Source: Chitinophagaceae bacterium UBA1953
GTDB taxonomy: Bacteria > Bacteroidota > Bacteroidia > Chitinophagales > Chitinophagaceae
NCBI GenBank assembly: GCA_002336115.1
Contig: DDEN01000017.1
Location: 62,001-126,000 of the forward strand
Direction of reading: 5' to 3'
Length of the DNA: 64,000 bases
A program made the translations under genes and the position numbers. Below the pieces are notes generated by a model. It ran no database searches and was not told the DNA's origin. It was given only the letters and a program-made list of their open reading frames with translations. Shown one piece after another: positions 40,541-49,800 of the stretch (the stretch's first letter is position 1; the number at the start of each line of letters is the position of its first letter).

Positions 40541-41074
40541 TTATTTTTTTGTTACAGTCTGCTGCGCTGGCTGCACCACTTCATCAATTACATGTATAAT
40601 TCCGTTACCTGCCGCAATATCGGAATTAATCATATAGGCCGAGCTTCCATTTGCATCAGTAATCTTTATTTTCCCTTCTTCCACAGTTGCAGTAAGCTTT
40701 TCACCTCCCATTGTTGGTAGTTGTACCGAACCATTATTTTGTTTAATTGCTGTCATCAGTAATGCCGCATTCCATGTTCCTCCTACAATATGGCAGGCAA
40801 GCAATTTACTCAACGCATTTTTATTTTTCATTAAACGGTTCAGTTCATTTTCGGGCATTTGTTCAAATGCAGCGTTGTTGGGAGCAAAAACCGTGTATGG
40901 GCCACCCGTTTTTAATTTGTCAGTAAGCCCTGAGTTTTTTATTGCATCGCTAAGTTTACTTAACTCACCTGACTGCATTGTTACATCAATTACATTTGAT
41001 TGTGCTCTTACTGTAACAATTGAAGCAATCATTAAGAAAGCTGTTGCAGCAAAAGAAAAGATTAGTTTTTTCAT
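40541..41074 (-). CDS. Secreted fasciclin (FAS1) domain protein
   Basis: Exported protein of 177 residues with signal peptide MKKLIFSFAATAFLMIASIVTVRAQ and a single FAS1 adhesion-type domain: LSDAIKNSGLTDKLKTGGPY, TVFAPNNAAFEQMPENEL (H1-like motif), LLACHIVGGTWNAALL and NGIIHVIDEVVQPAQ (H2-like motif). Such single-domain proteins are common in Bacteroidota; roles in adhesion or the cell surface are assumed. The start at 41074 gives the normal signal peptide; the longer frame is an artefact of open sequence upstream. Confidence 0.94.
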   Translation of the reverse strand: MKKLIFSFAATAFLMIASIVTVRAQSNVIDVTMQSGELSKLSDAIKNSGLTDKLKTGGPYTVFAPNNAAFEQMPENELNRLMKNKNALSKLLACHIVGGTWNAALLMTAIKQNNGSVQLPTMGGEKLTATVEEGKIKITDANGSSAYMINSDIAAGNGIIHVIDEVVQPAQQTVTKK

Positions 41075-41320
41075 TGTCTGTTTTTTTTGATGATTAATTA
41101 TTGTTTTTATGTTTACGATATCTGCTGTAACACAAATAGTTTTACGTATCAGCATTAACCAATACAGAAAACTGTGTGAATAAAACACACTCAGTATTTA
41201 TAACTTCTACAATAAGGAAAAGGGGAACTTTTATCAACGGGTAAGATACCCTGTTTAGAAAACAATAACCATGCCAGCAGATTTTGTTACATTAGATGAT
41301 CGTTTTCATTCAGCTTAAAA

Positions 41321-41839
41321 ATGATTGCATTTAAAACAGTAATAAAAAAGTTCAAAGAACAGGGCGAAAAAACCGGCTGGACTTATATTGAGGTTTCGGC
41401 ACAAGATGCCGAAACAATAAATCCAGGTTGTAAAAAATCATTCAGGGTTAAGGGAAAATTCGACAACTACAGTTTTGAGGGGATGAATATGTTACCAATG
41501 GGTGAAGGGAATTTCATTATTGCACTTAAATCGGATATTAGAAAAATTATTAAAAAAAAGGCAGGCGATTTTTTGAATGTACAGTTATCATTCCAGAAGA
41601 AGGCTTATGAAATTGCGGCCGATTTTCTGGCCTGTCTGGAAGATGAGCCAACTGCTCTTGCTTATTTCAATACCCTTCCAACATCGCACAGAAATTATTT
41701 CAGTAAATGGATTGAGAGTGCCAAAACAGAACCAACACGTACCAAACGAATAATACAGGCTGTTGATGCCTTATCAAAAAAATGGGGTTATGTGGAAATG
41801 ATCAGGGCAGATAAAGACCACAAAAACAGATTTTTATAA
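41321..41839 (+). CDS. DUF1905 plus YdeI/OmpD-associated-like protein
   Basis: A 172-residue cytoplasmic protein joining an N-terminal DUF1905 beta-barrel domain (about 1-95; GWTYIEVSAQDAETINPGCK, FRVKGKFDNYSFEGMNMLPM, FIIALKSDIRKIIKKKAGDF) to a C-terminal YdeI/Omdp-like helical domain (about 105-172; DFLACLEDEPTALAYFNTLP, YFSKWIESAKTEPTRTKRII). The fusion is a common architecture in Bacteroidota, with no established biochemical activity. It is single-gene. Confidence 0.9.
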   Translation: MIAFKTVIKKFKEQGEKTGWTYIEVSAQDAETINPGCKKSFRVKGKFDNYSFEGMNMLPMGEGNFIIALKSDIRKIIKKKAGDFLNVQLSFQKKAYEIAADFLACLEDEPTALAYFNTLPTSHRNYFSKWIESAKTEPTRTKRIIQAVDALSKKWGYVEMIRADKDHKNRFL

Positions 41840-42011
41840 CTTTTCAACATAACGCCTGTTAGTGTTGATAACCTGTTGCCGAATAGTGGGTTACTTTTCA
41901 ATATAATATGAATTAAGCCTCGGATGGGAATATATTTTTCGGGCCGGGCTTTATAGTTAAAGCCGTGATTTTCATTTCACATCCTGAGCCCAGAACATTA
42001 AACAAACTAAC

Positions 42012-42302
42012 ATGGTACAAAAAACCTACTACAAAACAAAAGACTACAGCAAAGTAAAGTTTACAGTAAATGGTGAAAACATCAACACAATTGAAATTTT
42101 CGGACTCAATGGCGACTGGCACACTCCTGTTGCTATGAAAAAGAAAAAAGATGGCAGTTTTACTGCAGAAGTTAATCTTCCAAAAGATTCAAAACACGAA
42201 TTCAAATACCTTTTAAATGGTACTGATTGGATAAATGAAGCCGAAGCGGATGCAGAACATGCAAATGAATTTGGCGGAACCAACAGTGTTATTTCAATCT
42301 AA
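42012..42302 (+). CDS. Small isoamylase-N / glycogen-binding-like (CBM48-type) domain protein
   Basis: A 96-residue protein consisting of one early-set (E_set) domain like those N-terminal to glycogen-branching and debranching enzymes and in AMPK-beta. Visible are VKFTVNGENINTIEIFGLNG, DWHTPVAMKKKKDGSFTAEV and HEFKYLLNGTDWINEAEADA, the conserved strands and aromatic residues of the sugar-binding face. No catalytic domain is attached. It may bind glycogen or serve as a regulatory subunit. It ends at a UUCG-capped terminator. Confidence 0.9.
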   Translation: MVQKTYYKTKDYSKVKFTVNGENINTIEIFGLNGDWHTPVAMKKKKDGSFTAEVNLPKDSKHEFKYLLNGTDWINEAEADAEHANEFGGTNSVISI

Positions 42303-42309
42303 ATATATC

Positions 42310-42335
42310 GGGCAGCTTCGGCTGCCTTTCTTTTA
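42310..42335 (+). terminator. Terminator with UUCG tetraloop
   Basis: GGCAGC-TTCG-GCTGCC followed by TTTCTTTT, eight bases after the stop of the small glycogen-binding-like gene. The very stable tetraloop is easily recognised. Its end overlaps the stop of the convergent cupin gene. Confidence 0.88.
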
Positions 42336-42833
42336 TCTGCACAATTTGCTGATCCATTCTTCATGCTGAGGGAACTGTTTAAACAAATCTTTCTTGTCTC
42401 CCATCTCAAAATCAGCAAAATCAAATCCTGGTGCCACAGTACACCCAACCAACGAAAACCCAATTGGGTTAACAGGATGTGATGCAAACCAACATCCGGC
42501 TTTCACTGTTTGCTGAAAAGAAAATCCATTGTTCAGATCATATCCCAGCTTCAAAATTTCTGCTTCACCATTTGGATGAATTACATAAATAAGTAAACCC
42601 ATTCCTGTATAAAAATGCCACAGTTCGTCGCTTTTGATACGGTGAAAAGCTGAAAAATCGTTTCCCCCCAGCAAAAAATAAATAGCTGTTGAAAAATGCC
42701 GTGCCGAAGCAAAACGTTCAGGTAATCCCTCGGACGGAATTATTTCTTCGCTGATATAAGTCTGTTTATAATATCCTCCCTCCGGGTGAGGAAGCAGGTT
42801 GTACTCTTGTATAATTTTTTCGGCTGTAATCAT
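42333..42833 (-). CDS. DUF985-family cupin protein
   Basis: A 166-residue cupin of the DUF985/YML079w type. Characteristic pieces are IIQEYNLLPHPEGGYYKQTY at the N-terminus, HFSTAIYFLLGGNDFSAFHR, IKSDELWHFYTGMGLLIYVI, and FQQTVKAGCWFASHPVNPIG, SLVGCTVAPGFDFADFEMGD. The fold suits small-molecule or sugar-epimerase-like chemistry, but the family's activity is unknown. Its ATG directly follows a hairpin (42834-42860) that looks like the terminator of the upstream gene, so expression may depend on read-through or on a promoter before the hairpin. Confidence 0.92.
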   Translation of the reverse strand: MITAEKIIQEYNLLPHPEGGYYKQTYISEEIIPSEGLPERFASARHFSTAIYFLLGGNDFSAFHRIKSDELWHFYTGMGLLIYVIHPNGEAEILKLGYDLNNGFSFQQTVKAGCWFASHPVNPIGFSLVGCTVAPGFDFADFEMGDKKDLFKQFPQHEEWISKLCR

Positions 42834-42860
42834 AAAAAAGGCTGCCTTATTGCAGCCTTT
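42834..42860 (-). terminator. Hairpin with T tract directly before the cupin start codon
   Basis: Minus strand AAAGGCTGC pairs with GCAGCCTTT and is followed by T6 and then immediately the ATG at 42833. It has every feature of an intrinsic terminator for the 42869 gene, but its position makes it a potential attenuator of the cupin gene. Confidence 0.75.
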
Positions 42861-42868
42861 AAGATAAT

Positions 42869-43126
42869 TTATTTTGCCGGTTCCTGTTTAGATGGCTCAT
42901 CATCCCCATCAAATTTATCTTTCAGTTTATCCCACAAACCGGAAGATTTTTCCTTCAAATCGCCAATTACATCCTCAGCTTTGTCTTTCAGATCATCGAA
43001 TTTTTCTTCTGCTTTATCTGCCCACTCACTTGCTTTGCCTTTTAATTCCTGAATTTTATCTTCAGCTTTATCTTTCCAGTCCTGCTGTTGATTAGCGGCT
43101 GACTGAGTGCTTTTGTTTTCATCCAT
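42869..43126 (-). CDS. Small amphipathic-helix repeat protein (LEA/apolipoprotein-like)
   Basis: An 85-residue, very charged protein without signal peptide. It is built of 11-residue amphipathic-helix repeats: WKDKAEDKIQE, LKGKASEWADK, AEEKFDDLKDK, AEDVIGDLKEK, SSGLWDKLKDK, flanked by polar ends. Eleven-mers of this kind occur in LEA-like desiccation proteins and in apolipoprotein/alpha-synuclein-like membrane-surface helices. A stress-protection or lipid-surface role is a reasonable inference, not a demonstrated one. It has its own terminator and lies upstream of the cupin gene. Confidence 0.82.
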   Translation of the reverse strand: MDENKSTQSAANQQQDWKDKAEDKIQELKGKASEWADKAEEKFDDLKDKAEDVIGDLKEKSSGLWDKLKDKFDGDDEPSKQEPAK

Positions 43127-43282
43127 AGTTGTATGTTTTAATTATGAAAAATAGGATAACTAATATACAAAATTTACTATGCAATATTTCCGACCGATTA
43201 AATTATATTTCTGTTATCAGCAATGCAAAACGTTATAAAGCAATCCGGTTTCTGTTGTATCTTTCACTAATAATCAATTATC

Positions 43283-44728
43283 ATGCTCAAACGGTTCATT
43301 TACCTCATTCTTATTGCAATTATTGGCATTATTGCTGTTGTGTTATTCAACACTTTTCGTTTCAGTGGAAAAATTCCGGTTCATCAGTCATTGCCTTTAA
43401 CAGGTGTCGGTGATTCGGCTGCATTACACTTGAGCAAAGCCATCCAGATAAAAACAGTTTCTTTTGGAGATACACTGCCTGTTGATACAGCAGAGTTCAA
43501 AAAATTCAGGGTTTTTCTTGAAACCACTTATCCAACAGTACACCAGAAATTACCCCGGCTCATTTTCAGTGAGTTCAGCTATGTATTTATATGGAAAGGA
43601 AAAGATACAACGTTAAAACCTTATGTACTGATGGCGCATATGGATGTTGTACCCGTTGAAGCAGTTGCTGAAAAAAACTGGTCAGTTCCATCTTTTAGCG
43701 GAATGATTAAAGAAGATACCATCTGGGGCCGTGGAGCTGTGGATGATAAAGCTTCAGCTATTTCGATTTTTGAAGCAGCGGAGCTACTGCTGAAAGAAAA
43801 CTTTCAACCTGAACGTACTATTTATTTATGTTTTGGCCATGATGAAGAAATTGCGGGAAAAAGAGGGGCAGCAAAAATTTCGGCATGGTTTAAAGAGCAG
43901 AAGATTGAGCCGGAATTAGTGGTGGACGAGGGAGGCCAGGTTGATACAGAACATTTCAAAGAATTAAAACGGCCAGTTGCTGTAATTGGTGTTGGCGAAA
44001 AAGGGTATGTAAACATTGATATAACTGTTGAAAAAACCGGCGGGCATTCATCTATGCCACAGCAGGAAACAGCTATTGACATCCTGAATAAAGCAATTAT
44101 GCATGTACGTGAAAAACAGATGTCTGCAAGTATTCCCGCCCCTATTCAGGAATTGTTTACACGTATTGGCCCAGGAGGAAGTTTTATAAACAGAATGGCA
44201 TTAAGCAACCAGTGGTTGTTCCGTGGCATGCTCATATCGCAACTTGAACAGACAAAAGAGACGAATGCGCTGGTTCATACAACATTAGTGCCCACCATTG
44301 TAAAAGCAGGAATTAAAGACAATGTTATTCCTTCTGTTGCAAAAGCAACATTCAACAGCCGCATACTTCCCGGCCAAACAAGTGATGATGTGGTGGACTT
44401 TGTAAAAAAAGCAATTCATGATGATCGTGTAACAGTTCAGAAACAATCTATTTCACTAATGGAACCCTCTGCTATGACTTCCTCTGATCATCCAATGTTC
44501 AAACGAATGGAGGCCATTACGTACAAAACAGTTCCGCAGGTGATCGTAACACCATACCTGATGATTGGAGCAACTGATTCAAGATACTTCCGCCCGTTCA
44601 GCAGTGCAGTACTCAACTTTGCCCCAATGACAAATGCAAAAGGGTTTCATGGAATAAATGAACGTATTCCTGTTTCCGATCTGAAACAAATGATTTTTTA
44701 TTACAGGCTGCTCTTAACTGAAAAATAA
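43283..44728 (+). CDS. M20-family metallopeptidase, membrane-anchored
   Basis: Zinc peptidase of the M20 family (carboxypeptidase PM20D1/CPS1-like group), 481 residues. An N-terminal membrane helix (LKRFIYLILIAIIGIIAVVLF) suggests an anchored periplasmic enzyme. Metal and catalytic motifs: LMAHMDVVPVEAV (His and Asp), IWGRGAVDDKASAI (bridging Asp), FGHDEEIAGKRGA (catalytic Glu pair), VVDEGGQ, and a C-terminal His in KGFHGINERIPV. The lid domain lies between about 225 and 370. It probably cleaves or forms N-acyl amino-acid or dipeptide bonds. The stop is four bases from the convergent MFS gene's stop. Confidence 0.94.
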   Translation: MLKRFIYLILIAIIGIIAVVLFNTFRFSGKIPVHQSLPLTGVGDSAALHLSKAIQIKTVSFGDTLPVDTAEFKKFRVFLETTYPTVHQKLPRLIFSEFSYVFIWKGKDTTLKPYVLMAHMDVVPVEAVAEKNWSVPSFSGMIKEDTIWGRGAVDDKASAISIFEAAELLLKENFQPERTIYLCFGHDEEIAGKRGAAKISAWFKEQKIEPELVVDEGGQVDTEHFKELKRPVAVIGVGEKGYVNIDITVEKTGGHSSMPQQETAIDILNKAIMHVREKQMSASIPAPIQELFTRIGPGGSFINRMALSNQWLFRGMLISQLEQTKETNALVHTTLVPTIVKAGIKDNVIPSVAKATFNSRILPGQTSDDVVDFVKKAIHDDRVTVQKQSISLMEPSAMTSSDHPMFKRMEAITYKTVPQVIVTPYLMIGATDSRYFRPFSSAVLNFAPMTNAKGFHGINERIPVSDLKQMIFYYRLLLTEK

Positions 44729-44732
44729 ACCC

Positions 44733-45962
44733 TTATCGTTGTGCCTCTCTAAACTTATTGCTGTGGAGAGCATAAAATGCAATAAAGGCGCTGACAAGCA
44801 TAAAAACTGCCCCCAGTAAAAATGATGCACCTGGAAAATAAACAGGATGTGTTTTATCTGTAAAATAAGCAAATGTATTCGTCATTAACGGAGGACCAAT
44901 AATGGTTGTAGCACTCATTAAACCAGCCAGTGAACCTTGTAACTCACCTTGTTCATTTGCAGGAACATGACCAGCCATTATTGACTGTAACGCAGGCCCG
45001 CATATACCACCCAGGCAATAAGGAATCAGAAATGCAAACATCATCCAGCTTTGTGAGGCAAAAGCAAAAAGGAACATTCCAACCGCATAGAAAAGCAATC
45101 CGATATAAATACTTTTCTCGTTACCGAGCCTGGGATTTACTATCCGTACTAATCCTCCCTGAACGGCACCAACAAGTAACCCAACTGTAGCCATTGACAA
45201 ACCTATCATGCGTGGCGACCATTTAAATTTTTCAATGGTAAAAAAGCTCCAGTTACTTTGTACAGCATGCCCGCCAATATAAACAAGTACAAGTGCAACA
45301 ATTAATCCTGTTAATGCAGGATATTTACGAAGATTATACAAACTCACTCCGGGAATACATCTTTTCAATTCAAACTTTCTTCTGTTCTCCAGCTTCAAAG
45401 ATTCCGGAAGAATAAATAATCCATAAAGAAAATTTAGCAGACACAAAACTGCTGCAACCATAAAAGGAACTCTTGGCCCGAAATTTCCCAACACTCCTCC
45501 CAACATTGGGCCAATCACAAAACCTAATCCAAAAGCGGCCCCGATCATTCCAAAATTCTTTGCCCGGTCTTCTTTAGTGCTGATATCGGCTATATAGGCT
45601 GAAGCCGTTGTAAAACTTGCACCGGTAATACCGGCAATAATACGACCAATGAACAACCAGCCTAATGTTGGGGCAAAAGCCAGCATAAGATAATCAATGG
45701 AAAAGCCAAACAATGATGCCAGTAACACAGGCCGCCGACCAAACTTATCGCTGAGATTGCCAACAAGTGGAGAAAATACAAACTGAGTTGCAGCAAAAGC
45801 CAGCAATAACCATCCTCCAATTCTGGAAGCCTGGCTTACAGTGGCATGACCCAATTGTTCTATTAATGCAGGCATTACCGGAATGATGATTCCAAAACCA
45901 ATTACATCAATTAACAACGTAATAAAAATAAAACCGATTGCCGCCTTTTTGCTACCCGTCAT
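44733..45962 (-). CDS. MFS transporter of the TetA (drug:H+ antiporter) type
   Basis: Inner-membrane efflux pump of 409 residues with 12 predicted helices. Typical TCR/Tet features: N-terminal IGFIFITLLIDVIGFGIIIP, motif A in loop 2-3 (GNLSDKFGRRPVLLASLFG), ITGASFTTASAYIADIS in helix 5, and GFVIGPMLGGVLGNFGPR. Chromosomal Bacteroidota TetA-like proteins of this sort are not necessarily tetracycline pumps; the substrate is unknown. Its promoter carries a perfect inverted repeat between the -33 and -7 boxes, suggesting repressor control, but no regulator gene is adjacent. Confidence 0.94.
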   Translation of the reverse strand: MTGSKKAAIGFIFITLLIDVIGFGIIIPVMPALIEQLGHATVSQASRIGGWLLLAFAATQFVFSPLVGNLSDKFGRRPVLLASLFGFSIDYLMLAFAPTLGWLFIGRIIAGITGASFTTASAYIADISTKEDRAKNFGMIGAAFGLGFVIGPMLGGVLGNFGPRVPFMVAAVLCLLNFLYGLFILPESLKLENRRKFELKRCIPGVSLYNLRKYPALTGLIVALVLVYIGGHAVQSNWSFFTIEKFKWSPRMIGLSMATVGLLVGAVQGGLVRIVNPRLGNEKSIYIGLLFYAVGMFLFAFASQSWMMFAFLIPYCLGGICGPALQSIMAGHVPANEQGELQGSLAGLMSATTIIGPPLMTNTFAYFTDKTHPVYFPGASFLLGAVFMLVSAFIAFYALHSNKFREAQR

Positions 45963-45967
45963 AATTA

Positions 45968-46000
45968 CAAAAGATAAAGGTCATGCAAAACATGACCAAA
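45968..46000 (-). promoter_or_regulatory. Promoter of the MFS gene with a palindromic operator candidate
   Basis: On the minus strand TTTG (45997-46000) and TATCTTTTG (45968-45976) are 20 bases apart. Between them lies GGTCATG-N5-CATGACC (45979-45985 and 45991-45997), a perfect seven-base inverted repeat. A protein bound there would block RNA polymerase. Transcription should start within a few bases of the ATG at 45962. Confidence 0.6.
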
Positions 46001-46060
46001 GCTGTTAAACGATGCAAAAGTAATTAAATACAGACGGAATGTTCAACCGTTAATAAAGAT

Positions 46061-46522
46061 TTATGATTGAGCAGAAAACAAAACCTTACCGAGAAACTGT
46101 TTCCAAAAAGTATATATATAACAACCAGCACAAAAAGAAAATACTGATTCGAGAAATGAGAAGAGTACTATCACGGAAGAAAACAAAAATGCCAGTTTAA
46201 TAAACCCTGATAAATACGCTGTTAAAATAGCAGCATTCATCAGCAAACCAATTCTTGCTGCAAATCGCTTGGGAGCCCTGTCAACAGGTTTAGCCCGTAA
46301 TACCAATAGTTTCACTAAATATCCACTAATGATATTCAGTAAGCTACAATTACTGCGGTTAAACGCCCTCACACCAAAGTCATATAAAAGAAATGCTATA
46401 ACAGGCCAGAAACCTGTTATGAGAAAAATAACAGATAATAGAAAAACAAAGCTTGCGGTAACCCGAACTCTGTTTTCATCAATAGAAATAAAATCTGCCG
46501 GGCAAACGAATTGATTGTTCAT
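46061..46522 (-). CDS. DUF4395 membrane protein
   Basis: A 153-residue inner-membrane protein of the DUF4395 family. An N-terminal FVCPADFISIDENRVRVTA is followed by two hydrophobic helices (ASFVFLLSVIFLITGFWPVI and a short second one), a cytoplasmic basic loop (RAKPVDRAPKRFAARIG), then two more helices ending in FSFCAGCYIYTFW with a CxxC pair. The CxxC recalls thiol chemistry, and in other genomes DUF4395 often lies with thioredoxin-like genes; none is adjacent here. Function unknown. Confidence 0.9.
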   Translation of the reverse strand: MNNQFVCPADFISIDENRVRVTASFVFLLSVIFLITGFWPVIAFLLYDFGVRAFNRSNCSLLNIISGYLVKLLVLRAKPVDRAPKRFAARIGLLMNAAILTAYLSGFIKLAFLFSSVIVLFSFLESVFSFCAGCYIYTFWKQFLGKVLFSAQS

Positions 46523-46854
46523 TGTTTCATTTTAAACAGCAAAAATAAATACACCAAAACACTCTACCAAATTTATAGGATTATAATTTACATCCTGACA
46601 CCAAATTATTTACAGGCAACCAACATATTTATCAGTTGCTTATATTGAGATTATATCGTATCTTGTACAGTAATACATTAACGTTATATAAGTGAATCTA
46701 TATAGAGAACAAAAAATATTATAGCGTCTGATCCGGATCATCTCAGAAAAAAATTGCTGCAAGTAAATTTGTTTAATATAGATTCCTTGCATTTGACTTA
46801 AACCACTTTTGCTTTTTTAAAGCAACACCTAAACAACTCCAATCGGTATGTAGT
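46523..46854. other. 332-base non-coding region before the PAS kinase
   Basis: AT-rich region between the divergent DUF4395 and PAS-kinase genes. It holds a perfect 12-base palindrome TGATCCGGATCA at 46729-46740. TGCATTTG at 46788-46795 is a fair -7 box (one mismatch), with TTTG at 46768-46771, but the 16-base spacing is short. No open frame or RNA gene was recognised. Confidence 0.5.
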
Positions 46855-49800
46855 ATGAATTCTGAATCGCTTACTTCTGAAGTACGAATGTTAATCAATG
46901 CGCTACCGGGTATTTTTTTTATTCTGTCGCCTGAAGGTTTAATCATTTCCGCAAGCAACGATTGCTGTATTCTTTTTGGCAAAAAGCTAAATGAAATCAG
47001 AGGTAAATCCATTTTCGAATTACTCCCGCTAAACAGTGACGATAACAATCATCTTCAAAATTTATTTGCCAAAATTCACCAAAAAAGAACACCTGAAGTT
47101 TTCTTCAGCACAAGCCATATTTGTAACAATTTATTCGCTAATAAACATTTTTGCAAAATTGAACTAAGGCCGTTAATAAATGAGGCCAACAACGTTACCT
47201 ATCTTCTTTTGCAAATTGAGCCAACATCTCTAAATTATACCAAACAAGATTATTCATGGCTTTTAGACTCTGTACCTGATGCCGTTATCCTCATTGATGA
47301 AAAAGAAAAAATACTATATTTCAATAAAGAAGCTGAACGATTATTTGGATATAAATATGAAGAGCTTAAAGGAGAATCTGTTAAAAAAATATTTCACTCT
47401 GCAGATGTCCGGGATGCGTTACCAAAATTGCAAACATTAGCCGGGAAGACACAACCTCTACCTGCTATTCCATCAAGAATTATAACAGCACAAAAAAAGA
47501 ATCAAAAAACATTTCAGGCAGACATATCGATAGTTCCGTTTAAAACAGAGGAAGGCGTAATTGCTCTTACTATTATAAGAGATATTACAGAAAAAATATA
47601 CGAAACAGAAAAGCTTCAGGCACTTGCCCAACAATTACAGTCGTATAATGAACGCCTTGAAGAAAAAGTAAGATCAAGAACAGAAGAAATTACTCTTGGT
47701 GATCTGCAATACAGGTATTTGTTTGAAAACAACCCTATGCCCATGTGGATATTTGATGCTGTTTCACTTCAATTTCTGAACGTAAATGCAGCAGCAATAA
47801 GCACCTATGGCTACAGAAGAGAAGAATTTTTATCAATGCGAATTCTGGATCTGCTCCCCGATAAAGAAAAAGATCGCTTTATAAGTGTTGAACATGTATC
47901 TACTTATAAACCTGGTTCACAAGAAAAAACAGTCTGGAAGCATTTAAAAAAAGACAGCACGATCATTACAGTTGAAGTTATTGAACAACCCTTACAATTC
48001 AACCGCCGAAATGCCCGGCTTGTTTTGATTAGTGATGTAACAGAAAAAATAAAGAGTGAAGAAAAATTAATTGCAAGCGAAAGCAGGTTCCGTTCATTGA
48101 TTGAAAACGGACATGATGTTATCAATCTGTTAGATGAGGATTTCAAGGTCTTTTACAGAAGCCCTTCGGCTCAACGAATAACAGGAAGAACAGACGATGA
48201 GATTTTTGGATATAGTGCATTGAAGCATGTACATCCAAACGATCTGCAACTTGTAAAAGAGGAGATAAAAGAATTAATAAAATCACCAGAGAACAGAAAG
48301 AAAATGTTATTCCGCTATATTACAAAAGACGGAAAAACGGTCTGGTTAGAAGGATTAGCAACCAATATGCTTCAGGATGAAAATATTAAAGCCATTGTAT
48401 TTAATTACAGAAATGTTACTGAAAATATTGTAGCTGAAGAGAAGTTGAAACAAAGTGAAGAGCAATATCGAAACACGCTTGATAATATGATTGAAGGTGT
48501 ACAGATTATTGGATTCGACAAAAAGTATATTTATGTAAACGAAGCTTTTGCCAAACAAAGCGGCCGTAAAAAGGAAGAACTGATTGGAAGAAATATACTT
48601 GAAGTAATTCCCGAAATGAACACGAACAGAATTTATGACATTGCTGAATCTTGTCTTATGTCGGGAAAACACATGCAAATTGAAAACAGATTCATCCTTC
48701 CTGGTGACACCGAAAAGTGGTATCAGCTAAGTATTCAACCAACGTCTTACGGACTTTTTATTCTATCGGTTGATGTTACTGAGAAAGTAAAAGCTACAGT
48801 TGCCTTGAAAGAAGAAAAACAGAAACTGGAGCAACTCGCTGCTGCTTCCCCTGGTGTAATACATTCATTCCAGATGGATTTGAAAGGCAACTTTACGCTT
48901 TTATACTCCAATGACACATGTGAAACGATTTATGGATTAAGTTTTGAAACATTAAAATCAAACTTTAGTCAGTTTGCAAAATTTATTCATCCCGATGACA
49001 GAGATACTGTAATTAGATCAATTTCTCATTCATCAATAACACTTTCTAAAATTCAGCTTGAGTACAGATATAATCATCCAGAAAAAGGGCTGTTATGGCA
49101 TGAAGTGAGTGACATACCTGTAAAGGAACCAGATGGTAACATTACATGGCATGGCGTTGTAATTGATGTAACTGAACGAAGAAAAAATGAAGAAAAGCTT
49201 GCTGAGCAAAGTGCAAGATTGCAGAATTTAAGCAATAACCTGCCGGGCCTTATACTTTTTCAACTCGTTGGCAAAAACCAAATTGAAAGAAAGTTTACAT
49301 ACATCAGTGATGAAGTTGAAAGAATAGCTGGATTTACACCTGCAGAAGTACTAAATGACCCGATGGTTCTTTGCAACAGAATCCATGAAGACGATATTGC
49401 CAAACTTATTTCGGAAGATGAAGCTTCTTTAAAAAATATGTCTGTTTTTAACATTGAAACAAGATTCAGAGACATAAAAAATGAAATACGATGGTTGAAT
49501 ATTGTTTCCACACTCCGTAAACAAAATGATAATGGTTTAATTATTTGGGATGGCTTTCTTATTGACATTACAGAACGTAAACGCTCAGAAGAAGAAAGCA
49601 GGGTTTTAAATGAACGATACATGGCAGTTGCCAAGGCCACAAGTGACGCAATATGGGATTTCGATTTTAAAGAAAAAAAAGGATTCGTTTTAGGCACAGG
49701 CTATAAACATCTGTTTGGATATAATATAGTAAATGACTACACTAAAGACGGATTCTGGGAAGACAATCTGCATCCTGATGAAAAGGAGAAGTTAGTTAAG

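Noticed and set aside
44733..45962. Acquired tetracycline-resistance gene
   Set aside because: The protein is TetA-like, but base composition matches its neighbours and there is no adjacent tetR, integrase or IS. A chromosomal pump of unknown substrate is safer.
49260..49697. Open frame antisense to the PAS kinase
   Set aside because: It lies fully inside conserved PAS coding sequence and its serine-rich product is typical of a shadow frame.
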